In this document: piece by piece, positions 1 to 8,064 of the stretch
Position numbering within the stretch: position 1 is the stretch's first letter
How the letters are laid out: every line of letters begins with the position of its first letter
The notes under the pieces: model-generated
Told to the model about the DNA's origin: nothing
Databases searched by the model: none
Seen by the model: only the letters and a program-made list of their open reading frames with translations
Made by a program: the position numbers and the translations under genes
Source: Bdellovibrio bacteriovorus
Lineage (GTDB): Bacteria; Bdellovibrionota; Bdellovibrionia; Bdellovibrionales; Bdellovibrionaceae
Direction of reading: 5' to 3'
Assembly (NCBI RefSeq): GCF_001592745.1
Contig: NZ_LUKD01000008.1
Coordinates: 124,001-188,000, forward strand
DNA length: 64,000 nucleotides

Positions 1-243
1 AAACGGCGCATAGTCGCCGATCACGAAATATTTATTTTCTTGGCGGTTGACTCGAGACTCATCCAGGATTCCCAGTGTCGACGAGGCGATCTTTTCAAGT
101 TGGCTTCTTTCTGCTTCTTTTTCTTCTTGCGCCGAAGGAGTTACCGATTCTGTTTGTGTTTCTGCAACCGGTTCAGAGACCGGAGTCTGTGCCGGGACGA
201 TGAGAGGAAATAGAAGAAAAAATATAAAATATAAAATACGCAT
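1..243 (-). CDS. Secreted protein, N-terminal part only (gene runs off the window)
   Basis: On the minus strand an ATG at 243 opens 81 codons that reach base 1 without a stop. Residues 1-19 form a Sec signal peptide (short basic start, then LYFIFFLLFPLIV, then an AxA-like end at PAQ). The next ~35 residues are rich in Glu, Gln, Thr and Pro and look disordered. The visible end (KYFVIGDYAPF) begins a more ordered segment. No family can be named from the fragment. It lies just beyond a bidirectional hairpin terminator, so it probably has its own promoter between 243 and 280. Confidence 0.6.
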   Translation of the reverse strand, partial: MRILYFIFFLLFPLIVPAQTPVSEPVAETQTESVTPSAQEEKEAERSQLEKIASSTLGILDESRVNRQENKYFVIGDYAPF

Positions 244-279
244 ACGAATTTGTATGCTGCTGATAAATTGAAAGCAAAT

Positions 280-310
280 AAAAAAGGCGCACTCACTGTG
301 CGCCTTTTTT
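280..310. terminator. Bidirectional hairpin terminator
   Basis: Inverted repeat AAAAAAGGCGCAC / GTGCGCCTTTTTT with a 5-base loop. The A and T tracts allow termination on both strands. It sits directly after the stop of the minus-strand small gene at 309. Confidence 0.85.
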
Positions 311-530
311 AATGAGAGAAGTTGTCTTTGTCTTCGTTTTTTAAGTTCTCTCCGGGCGGGGAGGATGAGGACTTGCTCTCTTCAGGTGTTGGCACTTTGC
401 CCTTGCCATCATACTCGTTGATGTATTCTTCAGGTGGTCCTTCCATTGTGTGAAGTTGTTTGGGCCTGTCGATAGGCTTTTGAGGTGTGGTGAAGACCGG
501 TTGAATATTATTGATATACTTATCAGCCAT
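309..530 (-). CDS. Small acidic/proline-rich protein of unknown function
   Basis: 73 residues starting at the ATG at 530, chosen over the upstream ATG at 551 because a strong GAGGAGG ribosome site lies 6 bases before it. No signal peptide or membrane segment. The protein is hydrophilic: an N-terminal MADKYINNIQP segment, many prolines, then a Ser/Pro/Glu/Asp-rich tail (SKSSSSPP...), so it is probably mostly disordered and cytoplasmic. A perfect terminator follows. I do not recognise the family. Confidence 0.6.
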   Translation of the reverse strand: MADKYINNIQPVFTTPQKPIDRPKQLHTMEGPPEEYINEYDGKGKVPTPEESKSSSSPPGENLKNEDKDNFSH

Positions 531-627
531 GGGAACCTCCTCAAATGACATTTCTTATTCTAACAAAAGCTTCCAGCGAAATCAGAAAAGGTCCTGTTTA
601 TTATGCAATTGAAACTAAAAATAAGAG

Positions 628-1512
628 TTAGGTCTGATTTGATTCCACGGGAATAAAAATACGGAGTGATCGAGGTAGCACGCGGATTTTAAGAGGTGTG
701 GTTGTGCGCACATCACCATCTACGTCCACGTGCATGGTGCGTTTGGTGCGAAGTTGAATTGTCTGACCTGAAAAACTTGTTACATCATTCTCGTGCTTGA
801 ACTTCCCGGTGATCAAAGCGGGAATTAAAATAAAGGAATGCCACCATTTTTTTGTTTCGGTGCTAAGACCGTGTAAAGTGGCGTCTTCTAAAGAAGCGTC
901 TTTGTGAATGACCAGGCCGTTTCCGTAATTTCTTCCGTTGCAAATACTGACTTGCCATGAAAAAGCATTGTGGGTTTTTCCATCGAACTCCAATTGAACC
1001 CAAAAGGGTGTCATTCGTAATAATACTTTGATAGCAGTGAGTATAAATGCAAAAACACCCAACCAGCGCTTGAGGTCTGCTTGCACGACTCGATTGACTT
1101 GAGTACTTAAACCTAATCCAACTACGTTCATAAATGGAATGCCATTCACGATGCCGGTATCAACGACGTGGATCTGTCCGGTTTTTAAAAGTTCCAAAGC
1201 GTCTTTGGTGTTTGTTGGAATATTCAAAGTTCGAGCTAAGTTATTGGCGGTTCCTGAGGGAATTAAAAGCAATGGAAGGTTGTGGCGTATCAGAGCCGGC
1301 AAGGCTTCGCGCACGGAACCATCGCCACCCGAGACAAGCACGATAGGACTTTCTTTTGCGAAGTCATCAATAACTTCTGTCATCGGACGTTTCGGTGTGC
1401 TCTTGTGATCCAACACCTCATAGCCGTTTTCTTTCAGCCACGCCGTAATTTCCTCCTCGACCAAGTGGCCTTGACGAGCCTTGGGGTTGACCAACACGAG
1501 GATCTTTTTCAT
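628..1512 (-). CDS. Diacylglycerol/sphingosine kinase-family lipid kinase (YegS/DagK-like)
   Basis: 294 residues from the ATG at 1512. The diacylglycerol-kinase catalytic domain is shown by the start MKKILVLVNPKA, the ATP-binding SGGDGSVREA motif (GGDG), and PSGTANNLART; the C-terminal half is beta-rich, as in YegS. The family phosphorylates lipids such as diacylglycerol or uses related isoprenoid/glycerolipid substrates; the substrate cannot be read from sequence. An alternative ATG at 1539 (MQNSLHRNT...) has a GGAG site 9 bases upstream and would overlap the start of the divergent gene. The start codons of the two divergent genes are only 9 bases apart, so the promoter must lie inside the neighbour. 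Confidence 0.85.
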   Translation of the reverse strand: MKKILVLVNPKARQGHLVEEEITAWLKENGYEVLDHKSTPKRPMTEVIDDFAKESPIVLVSGGDGSVREALPALIRHNLPLLLIPSGTANNLARTLNIPTNTKDALELLKTGQIHVVDTGIVNGIPFMNVVGLGLSTQVNRVVQADLKRWLGVFAFILTAIKVLLRMTPFWVQLEFDGKTHNAFSWQVSICNGRNYGNGLVIHKDASLEDATLHGLSTETKKWWHSFILIPALITGKFKHENDVTSFSGQTIQLRTKRTMHVDVDGDVRTTTPLKIRVLPRSLRIFIPVESNQT

Positions 1513-1521
1513 AGTATTTCG

Positions 1522-2313
1522 ATGAAGAGAGTTCTGCATATTTCTGATCTCCACTTCGGGCGCATTCATCCTCCGGCCATTGAGGCGCTTGAAAATTTTT
1601 TGGCGGCTCAACAACAAAAGTTGGATCTGATCGTCATGACGGGGGATTGGACCCAACGGGCTCGCAAAGGCCAATATCAGGCCGCGGCCGAGTTCATCAA
1701 ACGGTCTCCCTTTCCAGTATTAACGATTCCCGGAAATCACGATATTCCTTTGTACAATTTCGTCGCGCGTCTGGTGCAGCCTTTGAGAAACTACAATCGT
1801 TTTATCCGCAGTGTGACGACTGACACTTTTGAAGATCCCGAAATGGTGATCGTGGGATTCCGTACGGCCAGTGTTTTTCGTCCCGTTGAAGGACGCGTTT
1901 TAAAAAAAGATATCGAACGCGCGGAAAAGGTTTTTTCAAATGCGCCCGACTCGGCCCTGCGGGTGATTGCATGCCATCATCCTTTGTTTCAACCTAAAGA
2001 CCTGGCTCGCATCCAGCCTGAATATCTGGCGAATCGAGTCTTGGCTCTGAAGCCGCATTTGGTTTTAAGTGGGCATTCGCACTTAAATTGGGTGGCCACC
2101 GTCAAAGATGAAGAGGGCCATCAGATTTTGCACATATCTGCAGGAAGCGCGACATCAGATCGCTTGCGCGGAGAGGTTAATAGCTTTCATATTATCACCA
2201 CTGAAAATGCGGGTGTGAATATTGAAACGTATTTTCTTTCCGAGGAAGGTTTTGTGATCCCGAAGGGCGAAGTGCACAAGTCCGTCAGATGGGAGCCATT
2301 TATAAACCTGTAA
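1522..2313 (+). CDS. Calcineurin-like metallophosphoesterase
   Basis: 263 residues from the ATG at 1522. All metal-binding motifs of the calcineurin-like phosphoesterase fold are present in order: HISDLHFG (DxH), MTGDW, PGNHD, ACHHP and SGHSH. This arrangement resembles CpdA/Icc-type cyclic-nucleotide phosphodiesterases, but the substrate is not determined. The frame is open further upstream to 1282, but that part is antisense to the lipid-kinase gene. The start at 1522 is supported by the conserved RVLHISDLH opening even though no ribosome site is visible before it. Divergent from the lipid-kinase gene; a joint role in lipid or nucleotide turnover is only inference. Confidence 0.85.
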   Translation: MKRVLHISDLHFGRIHPPAIEALENFLAAQQQKLDLIVMTGDWTQRARKGQYQAAAEFIKRSPFPVLTIPGNHDIPLYNFVARLVQPLRNYNRFIRSVTTDTFEDPEMVIVGFRTASVFRPVEGRVLKKDIERAEKVFSNAPDSALRVIACHHPLFQPKDLARIQPEYLANRVLALKPHLVLSGHSHLNWVATVKDEEGHQILHISAGSATSDRLRGEVNSFHIITTENAGVNIETYFLSEEGFVIPKGEVHKSVRWEPFINL

Positions 2314-2436
2314 GGCCTCGGCTTTCAGTGCCCTGGGAAGGTTCGATGTCGAAGGCTTAGACATACGAGCTCTCGTCCAATCAAATACTTAGTACTCGAA
2401 AAACCCGGTCTTGGCTTTGCACCAAGTCCCATCAGT

Positions 2437-3600
2437 ATGAAAACACAGTGGCGCTTCTTATTGGTGGCTTTGCTTTTCCTTTTGCCTTCAGCACATTCAT
2501 GGGCTGAAGACCCGTCTCGTATTGAGACGGAAGTTGAAGAAAAACTTCTAGATAAGGTTCAGATCGCCGACCAAGAGCGGACGCTTATCAAAATTGCCGA
2601 AGACAAGATCTTCGAGTTTGACAAGTACCCTGACCGCGAAGAGATGAAAGCAGCTTTAGGCTTAAAGCTTCCTGAAAAAGTAAAACAGCAGATTTTAGCT
2701 CGAGGCGGATCTATCGAAGAAGCCGACCCAATGCAGGCTTATGAAAGTCTTCCTGAAGATAGAAAACAAAAGTTTCAAGAAATGCGTTTGATGTTCTTGG
2801 CTAATGCGGCTCGTATTATGAATTCAACAAAGTTTGTATTCGGCGCGGGCAGTGTGGTCGGAGATGCCTTTAGTTTTGTGAAGGTAAAAACCAAGCAAGC
2901 CTTCGGAAAAACAGTCGAGCAGACGCCGACAGAAAAAAGAACTTTTTCAGTGCGCAGCCATCAAGCAGTTCAAGCTGTGTTAAAAGGTATTGATTATAAA
3001 TTATGGTCCCAAGCGCCTCTGGTGATTGACTCGAACGAGTTCGGATTGAGTGTTTCTGTAGGAGCGTTAGCTGAAACCGGCGTTTTGCGTAAGGGCGGCG
3101 GTGGTGCCGAAGAAGTGGGTTTAAGTTTCGCGTTTAATAAATCAAAGCGTGCCTTCGTTTTTGAGATTTTCCACAATTCAGAAAGTTTTGATAATACCAA
3201 AGCAGCAGTTTCGGTCTTGGGTATTGTCGGTAAAGCGGGCATCACTTTGGGCCGACGAAATGGGGCTGAGACTTTAAAAGGAAGTTCGTTTTATCCACCG
3301 GCAGTGCCTGGTTATAGTGTGTCATCACCTGAGTATTTCTCAGCTGGATTGAGTTCGAGTTTAGGTTTTCCTCCGCCTCCGTTGGCGGATCTATTGACGT
3401 TCACCAACCGCTTTGAACGCCATCATCTTATTCGTGTCACGGTGTCCCCATTGGTTAAGGGCTTCGTCAGACTCGAATTTGGCGACGTTCGCGGTTCAAT
3501 GCGCCTTGTCGGAATGCGTTTTGTTGACGTCTATCGCGCTATATCTGACAAAGTTCTATCGTACGGCCGTGGCCGTAGCTGCAGTGTAGTCTTTAATTAG
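2437..3600 (+). CDS. Secreted protein of unknown function
   Basis: 387 residues with a Sec signal peptide (residues 1-23, ending HSWA|EDP). Residues 24-130 are charged and helical. From about residue 190 the chain becomes beta-rich and glycine-rich (GLSVSVGALAETG, a GGGG turn, GKAGITLGRR), which could be an outer-membrane or periplasmic beta structure. No family recognised. Its stop is 12 bases before the tmk ATG, so it may be the first gene of the tmk-holB-tatD run. No clear ribosome site precedes the ATG at 2437. Confidence 0.7.
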   Translation: MKTQWRFLLVALLFLLPSAHSWAEDPSRIETEVEEKLLDKVQIADQERTLIKIAEDKIFEFDKYPDREEMKAALGLKLPEKVKQQILARGGSIEEADPMQAYESLPEDRKQKFQEMRLMFLANAARIMNSTKFVFGAGSVVGDAFSFVKVKTKQAFGKTVEQTPTEKRTFSVRSHQAVQAVLKGIDYKLWSQAPLVIDSNEFGLSVSVGALAETGVLRKGGGGAEEVGLSFAFNKSKRAFVFEIFHNSESFDNTKAAVSVLGIVGKAGITLGRRNGAETLKGSSFYPPAVPGYSVSSPEYFSAGLSSSLGFPPPPLADLLTFTNRFERHHLIRVTVSPLVKGFVRLEFGDVRGSMRLVGMRFVDVYRAISDKVLSYGRGRSCSVVFN

Positions 3601-3612
3601 AAGTTGGCCTTA

Positions 3613-4248
3613 ATGAAATTTTTGGTTTTTGAAGGATTGGATGGCTCTGGGAAGAGCTCCTTGATGCGTGCCCTTGAAGGGGAACTGGCGCGTCGTGGGG
3701 TGGCTTTTCAACGCACTCGTGAACCGGGAGGAACACCTCTTGGGGATGAAATTCGCAATATGATTCTTCGTACGGAAGGGCCTTCGCCACTTCCCCGCAC
3801 TGAACTTCTTTTGTATGAAGCAAGCCGCGCTCAACACGTCGAACAAGTGATTCGTCCGGCTTTGGCCAAAGGGACGTGGGTTCTTTGTGATCGCTTCACC
3901 GCAAGTTCAGTGGCCTTTCAAGGCGGCGGTCGTGATATTTCTGAAAAAGATGTGATGTCTTTAAACGACTTCGCTACGGGTGGTTTGAAACCCGATCTAA
4001 CAATTCTTTTAGATCTTTCTGTCGAGGAATCTCGCTCACGTCGTCAAGGGCGTGGGGCCGCTAACGGAGAAAGTGAAGATCGCATCGAGTCTGAAGCGGA
4101 TTCCTTTCACGAAAAAGTGCGTCAGTCTTTTTTAAAGCAAGCTCGCGCTGAAGCGTCTTCATGGCTTGTGCTCAATGCGCAAGAAACTCCCGAAGTTCTT
4201 TTCCAACAACTTCTGAAGGCTTTGGCCGAAAAGAATATTTTGAAATAG
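3613..4248 (+). CDS. tmk: Thymidylate kinase
   Basis: 211 residues. Phosphorylates dTMP to dTDP. The P-loop FEGLDGSGKSS lies at the N-terminus, followed by TREPGGTPLGDEIR (the dTMP-kinase DR/E-PGG signature), CDRFTASSVAFQG (the DRY-like motif) and an Arg-rich lid (SRSRRQGRG). The length is normal for the family (~210). An in-frame TTG at 3604 would add three residues; the ATG at 3613 matches the family start better. First enzyme of the tmk-holB-tatD series, a widespread gene order. Confidence 0.95.
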   Translation: MKFLVFEGLDGSGKSSLMRALEGELARRGVAFQRTREPGGTPLGDEIRNMILRTEGPSPLPRTELLLYEASRAQHVEQVIRPALAKGTWVLCDRFTASSVAFQGGGRDISEKDVMSLNDFATGGLKPDLTILLDLSVEESRSRRQGRGAANGESEDRIESEADSFHEKVRQSFLKQARAEASSWLVLNAQETPEVLFQQLLKALAEKNILK

Positions 4249-4255
4249 GTTGTTG

Positions 4256-5200
4256 ATGGCTCGCTTGCTCGATTTCGTCTTAGGACATCAAGATATTATC
4301 GCAAAGCTGGTGGCTTCCTTTGAACAGGGAAAGCCCGGGCAGACGTATCTTTTTGTCGGACCTGCCGGCATTGGAAAAAAGCTCACCGCCAAAGGCTTGG
4401 CACAAGCGCTGGCTTGTCCACAAAGCCCTCGCGGTTGTGGCAAATGTCCATCTTGTTTCCGTATGGCGCAAGGGACGCATGAAGGTCTTAAGATCATTGA
4501 GCCTTCCGGCGCGCAAATCAAGATGGAACAAGCCCGTGAGGTGATTGAGTTCCTCAGTCTTAAAAGTCTTTCCGGAAATCGCGTGATCATCATCGATCAA
4601 GCGCAAAATTTAAATCCGCAGGCCGCAAACTCCTTGTTAAAAACTTTGGAAGAGCCTCCTGAAGGAACCTTCTTCTTTTTGATTGCTCCGAGTGTCGCGG
4701 GCTTGATGCAAACCATTCGTTCACGTTCCCGGATTGTGCAGTTCAAACCTTTGACGTCCGAAGATCTTCAGAAAAAAGTGAAAGCACCTGCCTGGGCTTT
4801 GCGCGCGGCTCGCGGAAGTTTCGAGAAGCTCGCACAGTTGCAAGAGGGTCCTGAGTTAGAGCTTCGTCAAAAATCCGTTGAGATGCTGAATCTCTTTTTG
4901 ACGGATGCGGATTTTCTTTTGAATGAAACTTGGCGCACGGAATTCAAAGATCGTGCTCAAGGGCAGCGTCTGATTTCTTATTGGGTCAGCTTTATGAAGG
5001 ACGCGATCTATCTTCAAGAAGGTGCTAAAACTCAGATCACGAATTTGGATCAGGCTCCCATTATTAAGACCTTGGCCGAATACAACCGCGAATTCTTATT
5101 GGCTTTAATGCAGAAGTCCCTGCAGGTAGAGCAGTCCTTTGGCGCCAACCGTGATCCTCAGTTGGTCATGGAAGAGTTCTTTATTACCCATCGTCCCTAG
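4256..5200 (+). CDS. holB: DNA polymerase III delta-prime subunit (clamp loader)
   Basis: 314 residues from the ATG at 4256, 7 bases after the tmk stop. AAA+ clamp-loader protein: start with GHQDIIAKL, P-loop-like VGPAGIGKKLTAKGL, four-cysteine zinc module (CPQ...CGKCPSC), IIIDQAQNLNPQAANSLLKTLEEPP (Walker B/sensor region) and RSRSRIVQF. In this subunit the P-loop does not need to hydrolyse ATP; it is a stator in the complex that loads the beta clamp. The C-terminal collar (~200-314) is divergent, as usual. Two in-frame TTG codons lie just upstream, but the ATG gives the better start. Confidence 0.92.
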   Translation: MARLLDFVLGHQDIIAKLVASFEQGKPGQTYLFVGPAGIGKKLTAKGLAQALACPQSPRGCGKCPSCFRMAQGTHEGLKIIEPSGAQIKMEQAREVIEFLSLKSLSGNRVIIIDQAQNLNPQAANSLLKTLEEPPEGTFFFLIAPSVAGLMQTIRSRSRIVQFKPLTSEDLQKKVKAPAWALRAARGSFEKLAQLQEGPELELRQKSVEMLNLFLTDADFLLNETWRTEFKDRAQGQRLISYWVSFMKDAIYLQEGAKTQITNLDQAPIIKTLAEYNREFLLALMQKSLQVEQSFGANRDPQLVMEEFFITHRP

Positions 5201-5214
5201 GGTATACTGACCCT

Positions 5215-5985
5215 ATGGAATGGATTGATATTCACGCTCATTTAAACATGCTCGAAGAGGGCGTCGAAGCTGCAATTGCCAATGCAAAAGCTGCCGGCGT
5301 TCGTAAAATCATCACTATTGGTACCGAGCCTGGTGATCATCCCATCGTTTTGGATATCGCCCGCAAATATTATCCTGATGTGTATTGCACATTGGGAGTT
5401 CATCCCCACGACGGGAAAGTTTATACCGAAGAAGCGGGTCGCTTTATCGAAGAACATTCCAGTGAACCTTGTGTGGTGGCGATTGGGGAAATCGGTTTAG
5501 ATTACTACTATGATCAGTCCCCTCGTGAACAGCAGAAAGAAGCTTTCCGTGCGCAGTTGGAAATCGCGAAACGCACGAAACTTCCGATTGAAATTCACAC
5601 GCGCGATGCGGAAGAAGACACGATTGAGATCTTGAAGGAATTTAAAGGCGAAGTCACAGGACTTGTTCACTGCTTCACGGGAACAGAGTGGTTGGCAAAA
5701 CAAGCTTTGGACGTGGGTTTGAATATTTCCATCAGTGGAGTTGTCACTTTCAAAAATGCCGACAGTCTTCGTGCGACGGTGAAGATGTTGCCACTGGATC
5801 GCATTCACGTTGAAACCGATGCTCCTTTCTTAGCGCCTATTCCAATGCGCGGAAAAAAGAATACGCCAGCCTACGTGGTTCACACGGCAAAATTTGTGGC
5901 GGAACTCAAAGGCATTTCAGAAGAACAGCTTTGCGAGCAAACGCGTATCAATGCTCTGAAGATGTTCCCCAAAATAAAATGGTAG
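5215..5985 (+). CDS. tatD: TatD-family metal-dependent hydrolase/DNase
   Basis: 256 residues, usual length. TIM-barrel amidohydrolase-type metal ligands are all visible: IDIHAHLN (HxH), GEIGLDYYYD (the Glu of the metal bridge), PIEIHTRDA (His), VHCFTG (His) and VETDAPFLAP (Asp). TatD proteins are 3'-5' DNases or D-aminoacyl-type hydrolases active in DNA repair and turnover. Third gene after tmk and holB, 14 bases downstream of holB. Its stop abuts the stop of the convergent protease gene with no space for a separate terminator. Confidence 0.92.
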   Translation: MEWIDIHAHLNMLEEGVEAAIANAKAAGVRKIITIGTEPGDHPIVLDIARKYYPDVYCTLGVHPHDGKVYTEEAGRFIEEHSSEPCVVAIGEIGLDYYYDQSPREQQKEAFRAQLEIAKRTKLPIEIHTRDAEEDTIEILKEFKGEVTGLVHCFTGTEWLAKQALDVGLNISISGVVTFKNADSLRATVKMLPLDRIHVETDAPFLAPIPMRGKKNTPAYVVHTAKFVAELKGISEEQLCEQTRINALKMFPKIKW

Positions 5986-6846
5986 TTAGTTCATTTTGTC
6001 GATGGCTTCGATGATCCAATCTGAAGCCGCGCCGACTTTCGTGGCTTGAGTTACACCCATACAGCTATACTGTCCGTTGGCGAGCTTGGGACCAAGTACG
6101 GCCGAGTTCACGCCGATAACTTTTAGCACGCCCTCTTTATGATAAAACTGCGGACCGCCGGAATCTCCTTGGCAGATAGAGGTGTCGGCACCGCTGACAG
6201 TCCAATAGCGATCGTCAGAGCGATGGTATGAAGAATCAATCGTCAAGATGCCCCGATGAAGCTGACCAAGATAAGCATAGATGTCTTGGTTTTTTCTTCC
6301 CGTATAATCTTTCGAGCGTCCGTAACCATACACATAGACTTCTTCATTAGAATAATCGGTGCGTCTGTCGGTATCGAAATCCACCGGCTGAAATCCGTCG
6401 GGTATCGAGCCTTCAAAGCGAACCACGGCAATGTCATGGTCATATAATTTTTTAGTGCTGTTATAGTCGGGATGAATTTCCCAGTCGCTAGCTTTGCGAG
6501 TGGTTGGGGAGCGTTGATACATTGAATATTTTTTCGTCGTGAAAATGATGTTCACGCCGGATAGGGACGGCAGGCGCTGTTTGTCGAAACAATGCCCTGC
6601 GGTCAAGACTGTGTGCGAGCCAATCAATGTGCCCGTACAAAAACCTAAGCCTTGGCCAAAGCGATTTGTCATCTCAACAAGAATCACACTGCGCGAAGCT
6701 TCGGTTGTTCTTTCCATGATGGGCTGGCCACCAATGACGGATGTGCCTGGCGCTGATGTCAGAGCGTCGTGGGAACTGATATCAGGGGAGCAGGCGATCA
6801 GCATCGTGGATGCTGTGAATAGAATCAGTGACTTTTTCAAGATCAT
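5986..6846 (-). CDS. Trypsin-like (S1) serine protease lipoprotein
   Basis: 286 residues. Signal peptide with lipobox LIAC (lipid-modified Cys19). The chymotrypsin-fold triad is complete: His85 in LTAGHC, Asp138 in DHDIAVVRF and Ser229 in GDSGGP. IGG at 38-40 looks like the IVGG-type activation site, which suggests a proenzyme with residues 20-37 as the propeptide. Predatory bacteria carry many secreted S1 proteases that could act on prey proteins; that role is inference. ATG at 6846 is preceded by a GGAGAT ribosome site. Confidence 0.92.
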   Translation of the reverse strand: MILKKSLILFTASTMLIACSPDISSHDALTSAPGTSVIGGQPIMERTTEASRSVILVEMTNRFGQGLGFCTGTLIGSHTVLTAGHCFDKQRLPSLSGVNIIFTTKKYSMYQRSPTTRKASDWEIHPDYNSTKKLYDHDIAVVRFEGSIPDGFQPVDFDTDRRTDYSNEEVYVYGYGRSKDYTGRKNQDIYAYLGQLHRGILTIDSSYHRSDDRYWTVSGADTSICQGDSGGPQFYHKEGVLKVIGVNSAVLGPKLANGQYSCMGVTQATKVGAASDWIIEAIDKMN

Positions 6847-7184
6847 CTCCTTGCATGGGGGTCCAAGAAATATCTGAGGTAGAGTATGAACTCAGGTGAC
6901 GAAGAGGTAAGGTGTTTAAAGACAAGTGAAACTATTCAGCGGAATTGGGATGCGTCTTTAGAGGACAAATCTACTGCCACGGCGGCAGTAAGCAAATGCG
7001 TCAAGATTTAGTCTCCACCTCGTATCTTATTTTCGATAGTTGCTGTTCGATTCTGAAAAAATCAAGGAGGGCTCAGCCCGTCAAACGTACCTATGTAAGA
7101 CAGCGCGAGGCATTCTTCTTGCGTGATAATAGACGCAGGATTAACGTGATTATGTCATTTTTCAATCTAACTTAAGGAGCTATT
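6847..7184. other. 338-base intergenic region before tpx
   Basis: Divergent promoter region of the S1 protease (minus) and tpx (plus). Apart from the weak small reading frame at 6886-7011 I see only a short palindrome (GGGCTGAGCCC-like, near 7071-7081) and the strong tpx ribosome site TAAGGAG at 7172-7178. No tRNA or other RNA gene recognised. Confidence 0.5.
6886..7011 (+). CDS. Possible small protein (41 residues), weak
   Basis: An ATG at 6886 with GAGG about 7 bases upstream opens 41 codons ending at TAG 7011 (start MNSGDEEVRCLKTSET). The peptide is hydrophilic with two cysteines and has no signal. It lies between divergent promoters, so it could equally be chance. There is no homology evidence. 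Confidence 0.2.
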   Translation: MNSGDEEVRCLKTSETIQRNWDASLEDKSTATAAVSKCVKI

Positions 7185-7685
7185 ATGGCAAGCATCACTC
7201 TTAAAGGAAACCCAGTAAAAACAACTGGAGAACTTCCGGCAAAAGGCACAACAGTAAAAGATTTCAAACTTGTGAAAAACGATCTATCAGAAGTTTCTCT
7301 GGCAAATTTCGCAGGCAAAAAGAAAGTTCTTAATATTTTTCCAAGCGTAGACACAGGCACATGTGCGGCGTCTGTTAGAAAATTCAATCAAGAAGCGGCG
7401 AAATTGAACAACACGGTTGTGTTGAATATCTCTGCCGATCTTCCATTTGCTCAGGCGCGTTTCTGTGGCGCTGAAGGCATTAAGAACTGTGAAACGGTAT
7501 CGTCATTCCGCAGCGGTTTTGGTAAAGAGTGGGGATTGCAAATCGAAGATTCTCCATTGGCGGGGCTTCTTTCTAGAGCCGTCGTGGTTCTATCAGAGGA
7601 CAACAAAGTTCTTCACTGCGAACAGGTATCTGAAATCGTGAATGAACCGAACTACGAAGCGGCTTTGGCAGCGGTGGTTTCTTAG
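7185..7685 (+). CDS. tpx: Thiol peroxidase (atypical 2-Cys peroxiredoxin)
   Basis: 166 residues, matching Tpx (~168). Reduces hydrogen and lipid hydroperoxides with thioredoxin. The peroxidatic Cys60 is in SVDTGTC and the resolving Cys94 in ARFCGAEG, the same spacing as E. coli Tpx (C61/C95). The start MASITLKGNPV and the tail are typical. Ribosome site AAGGAG 5 bases before the ATG. Transcribed alone; a hairpin terminator lies about 110 bases downstream. Confidence 0.96.
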   Translation: MASITLKGNPVKTTGELPAKGTTVKDFKLVKNDLSEVSLANFAGKKKVLNIFPSVDTGTCAASVRKFNQEAAKLNNTVVLNISADLPFAQARFCGAEGIKNCETVSSFRSGFGKEWGLQIEDSPLAGLLSRAVVVLSEDNKVLHCEQVSEIVNEPNYEAALAAVVS

Positions 7686-7795
7686 GTCGGTCACCCTTTA
7701 AGCCCCTGGCGTAAAATAAGGCCACGAACCATCAAGAACCGAACGGGACTTGTTATTCGTGGTTCTGATAAAAATTGTATTACAAGCATGTTTGC

Positions 7796-7825
7796 AGGCC
7801 GACGACAAATCGGCCTTTTCTTTTT
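7796..7825 (+). terminator. Rho-independent terminator after tpx
   Basis: Stem AGGCCGA / TCGGCCT with a 7-base loop, followed by TTTTCTTTTT. It is ~110 bases beyond the tpx stop, leaving a 3' tail that could fold. Confidence 0.75.
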
Positions 7826-7850
7826 GCCTCTCATTTATCCCTCTGCTCTC

Positions 7851-8012
7851 TTAGGGAGCACCAGCGCCGCCACGAATTGTCTGCTGTCGAAGTTTTAAAC
7901 GACCCAGGGTGTTTCTAAACAAATCTGCCTCACTTTCGGAACTTCCCGTAACGGCATGATCTTTGGAATATTCGGCTTCGGAATTTGGGCTGGCTGTAAT
8001 TTCTTGGGGCAA
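7851..8012 (-). CDS. Candidate small protein gene (53 residues) or gene remnant
   Basis: On the minus strand a frame from a TTG at 8012 runs to TAA at 7851. It encodes an acidic, Ser/Glu-rich first half (MPQEITASPNSEAEYS) and a basic end (TLGRLKLRQQTIRGG). Codon choice and amino-acid make-up resemble neighbouring genes, and an in-frame TAA lies only a few codons upstream. The ribosome site is weak. It could be a true small gene or the end of a decayed one. There is no homology evidence; confidence is limited. Confidence 0.35.
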   Translation of the reverse strand: MPQEITASPNSEAEYSKDHAVTGSSESEADLFRNTLGRLKLRQQTIRGGAGAP

Positions 8013-8064
8013 CTGGTCCGACTCTAAAAATTAGTACGTTTAAAAAAACAAGTCGGAGAACACT

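Larger units (their letters stand above)
7686..8064. other. 379-base region between tpx and the first repeat-protein gene
   Basis: Holds the tpx 3' region with a short inverted repeat (CCACGAA / TTCGTGG, near 7722-7762), an 11-base palindrome TTGTATTACAA, the terminator at 7796-7825, a candidate minus-strand small gene at 7851-8012, and a short promoter/leader for the gene at 8065. Confidence 0.6.
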
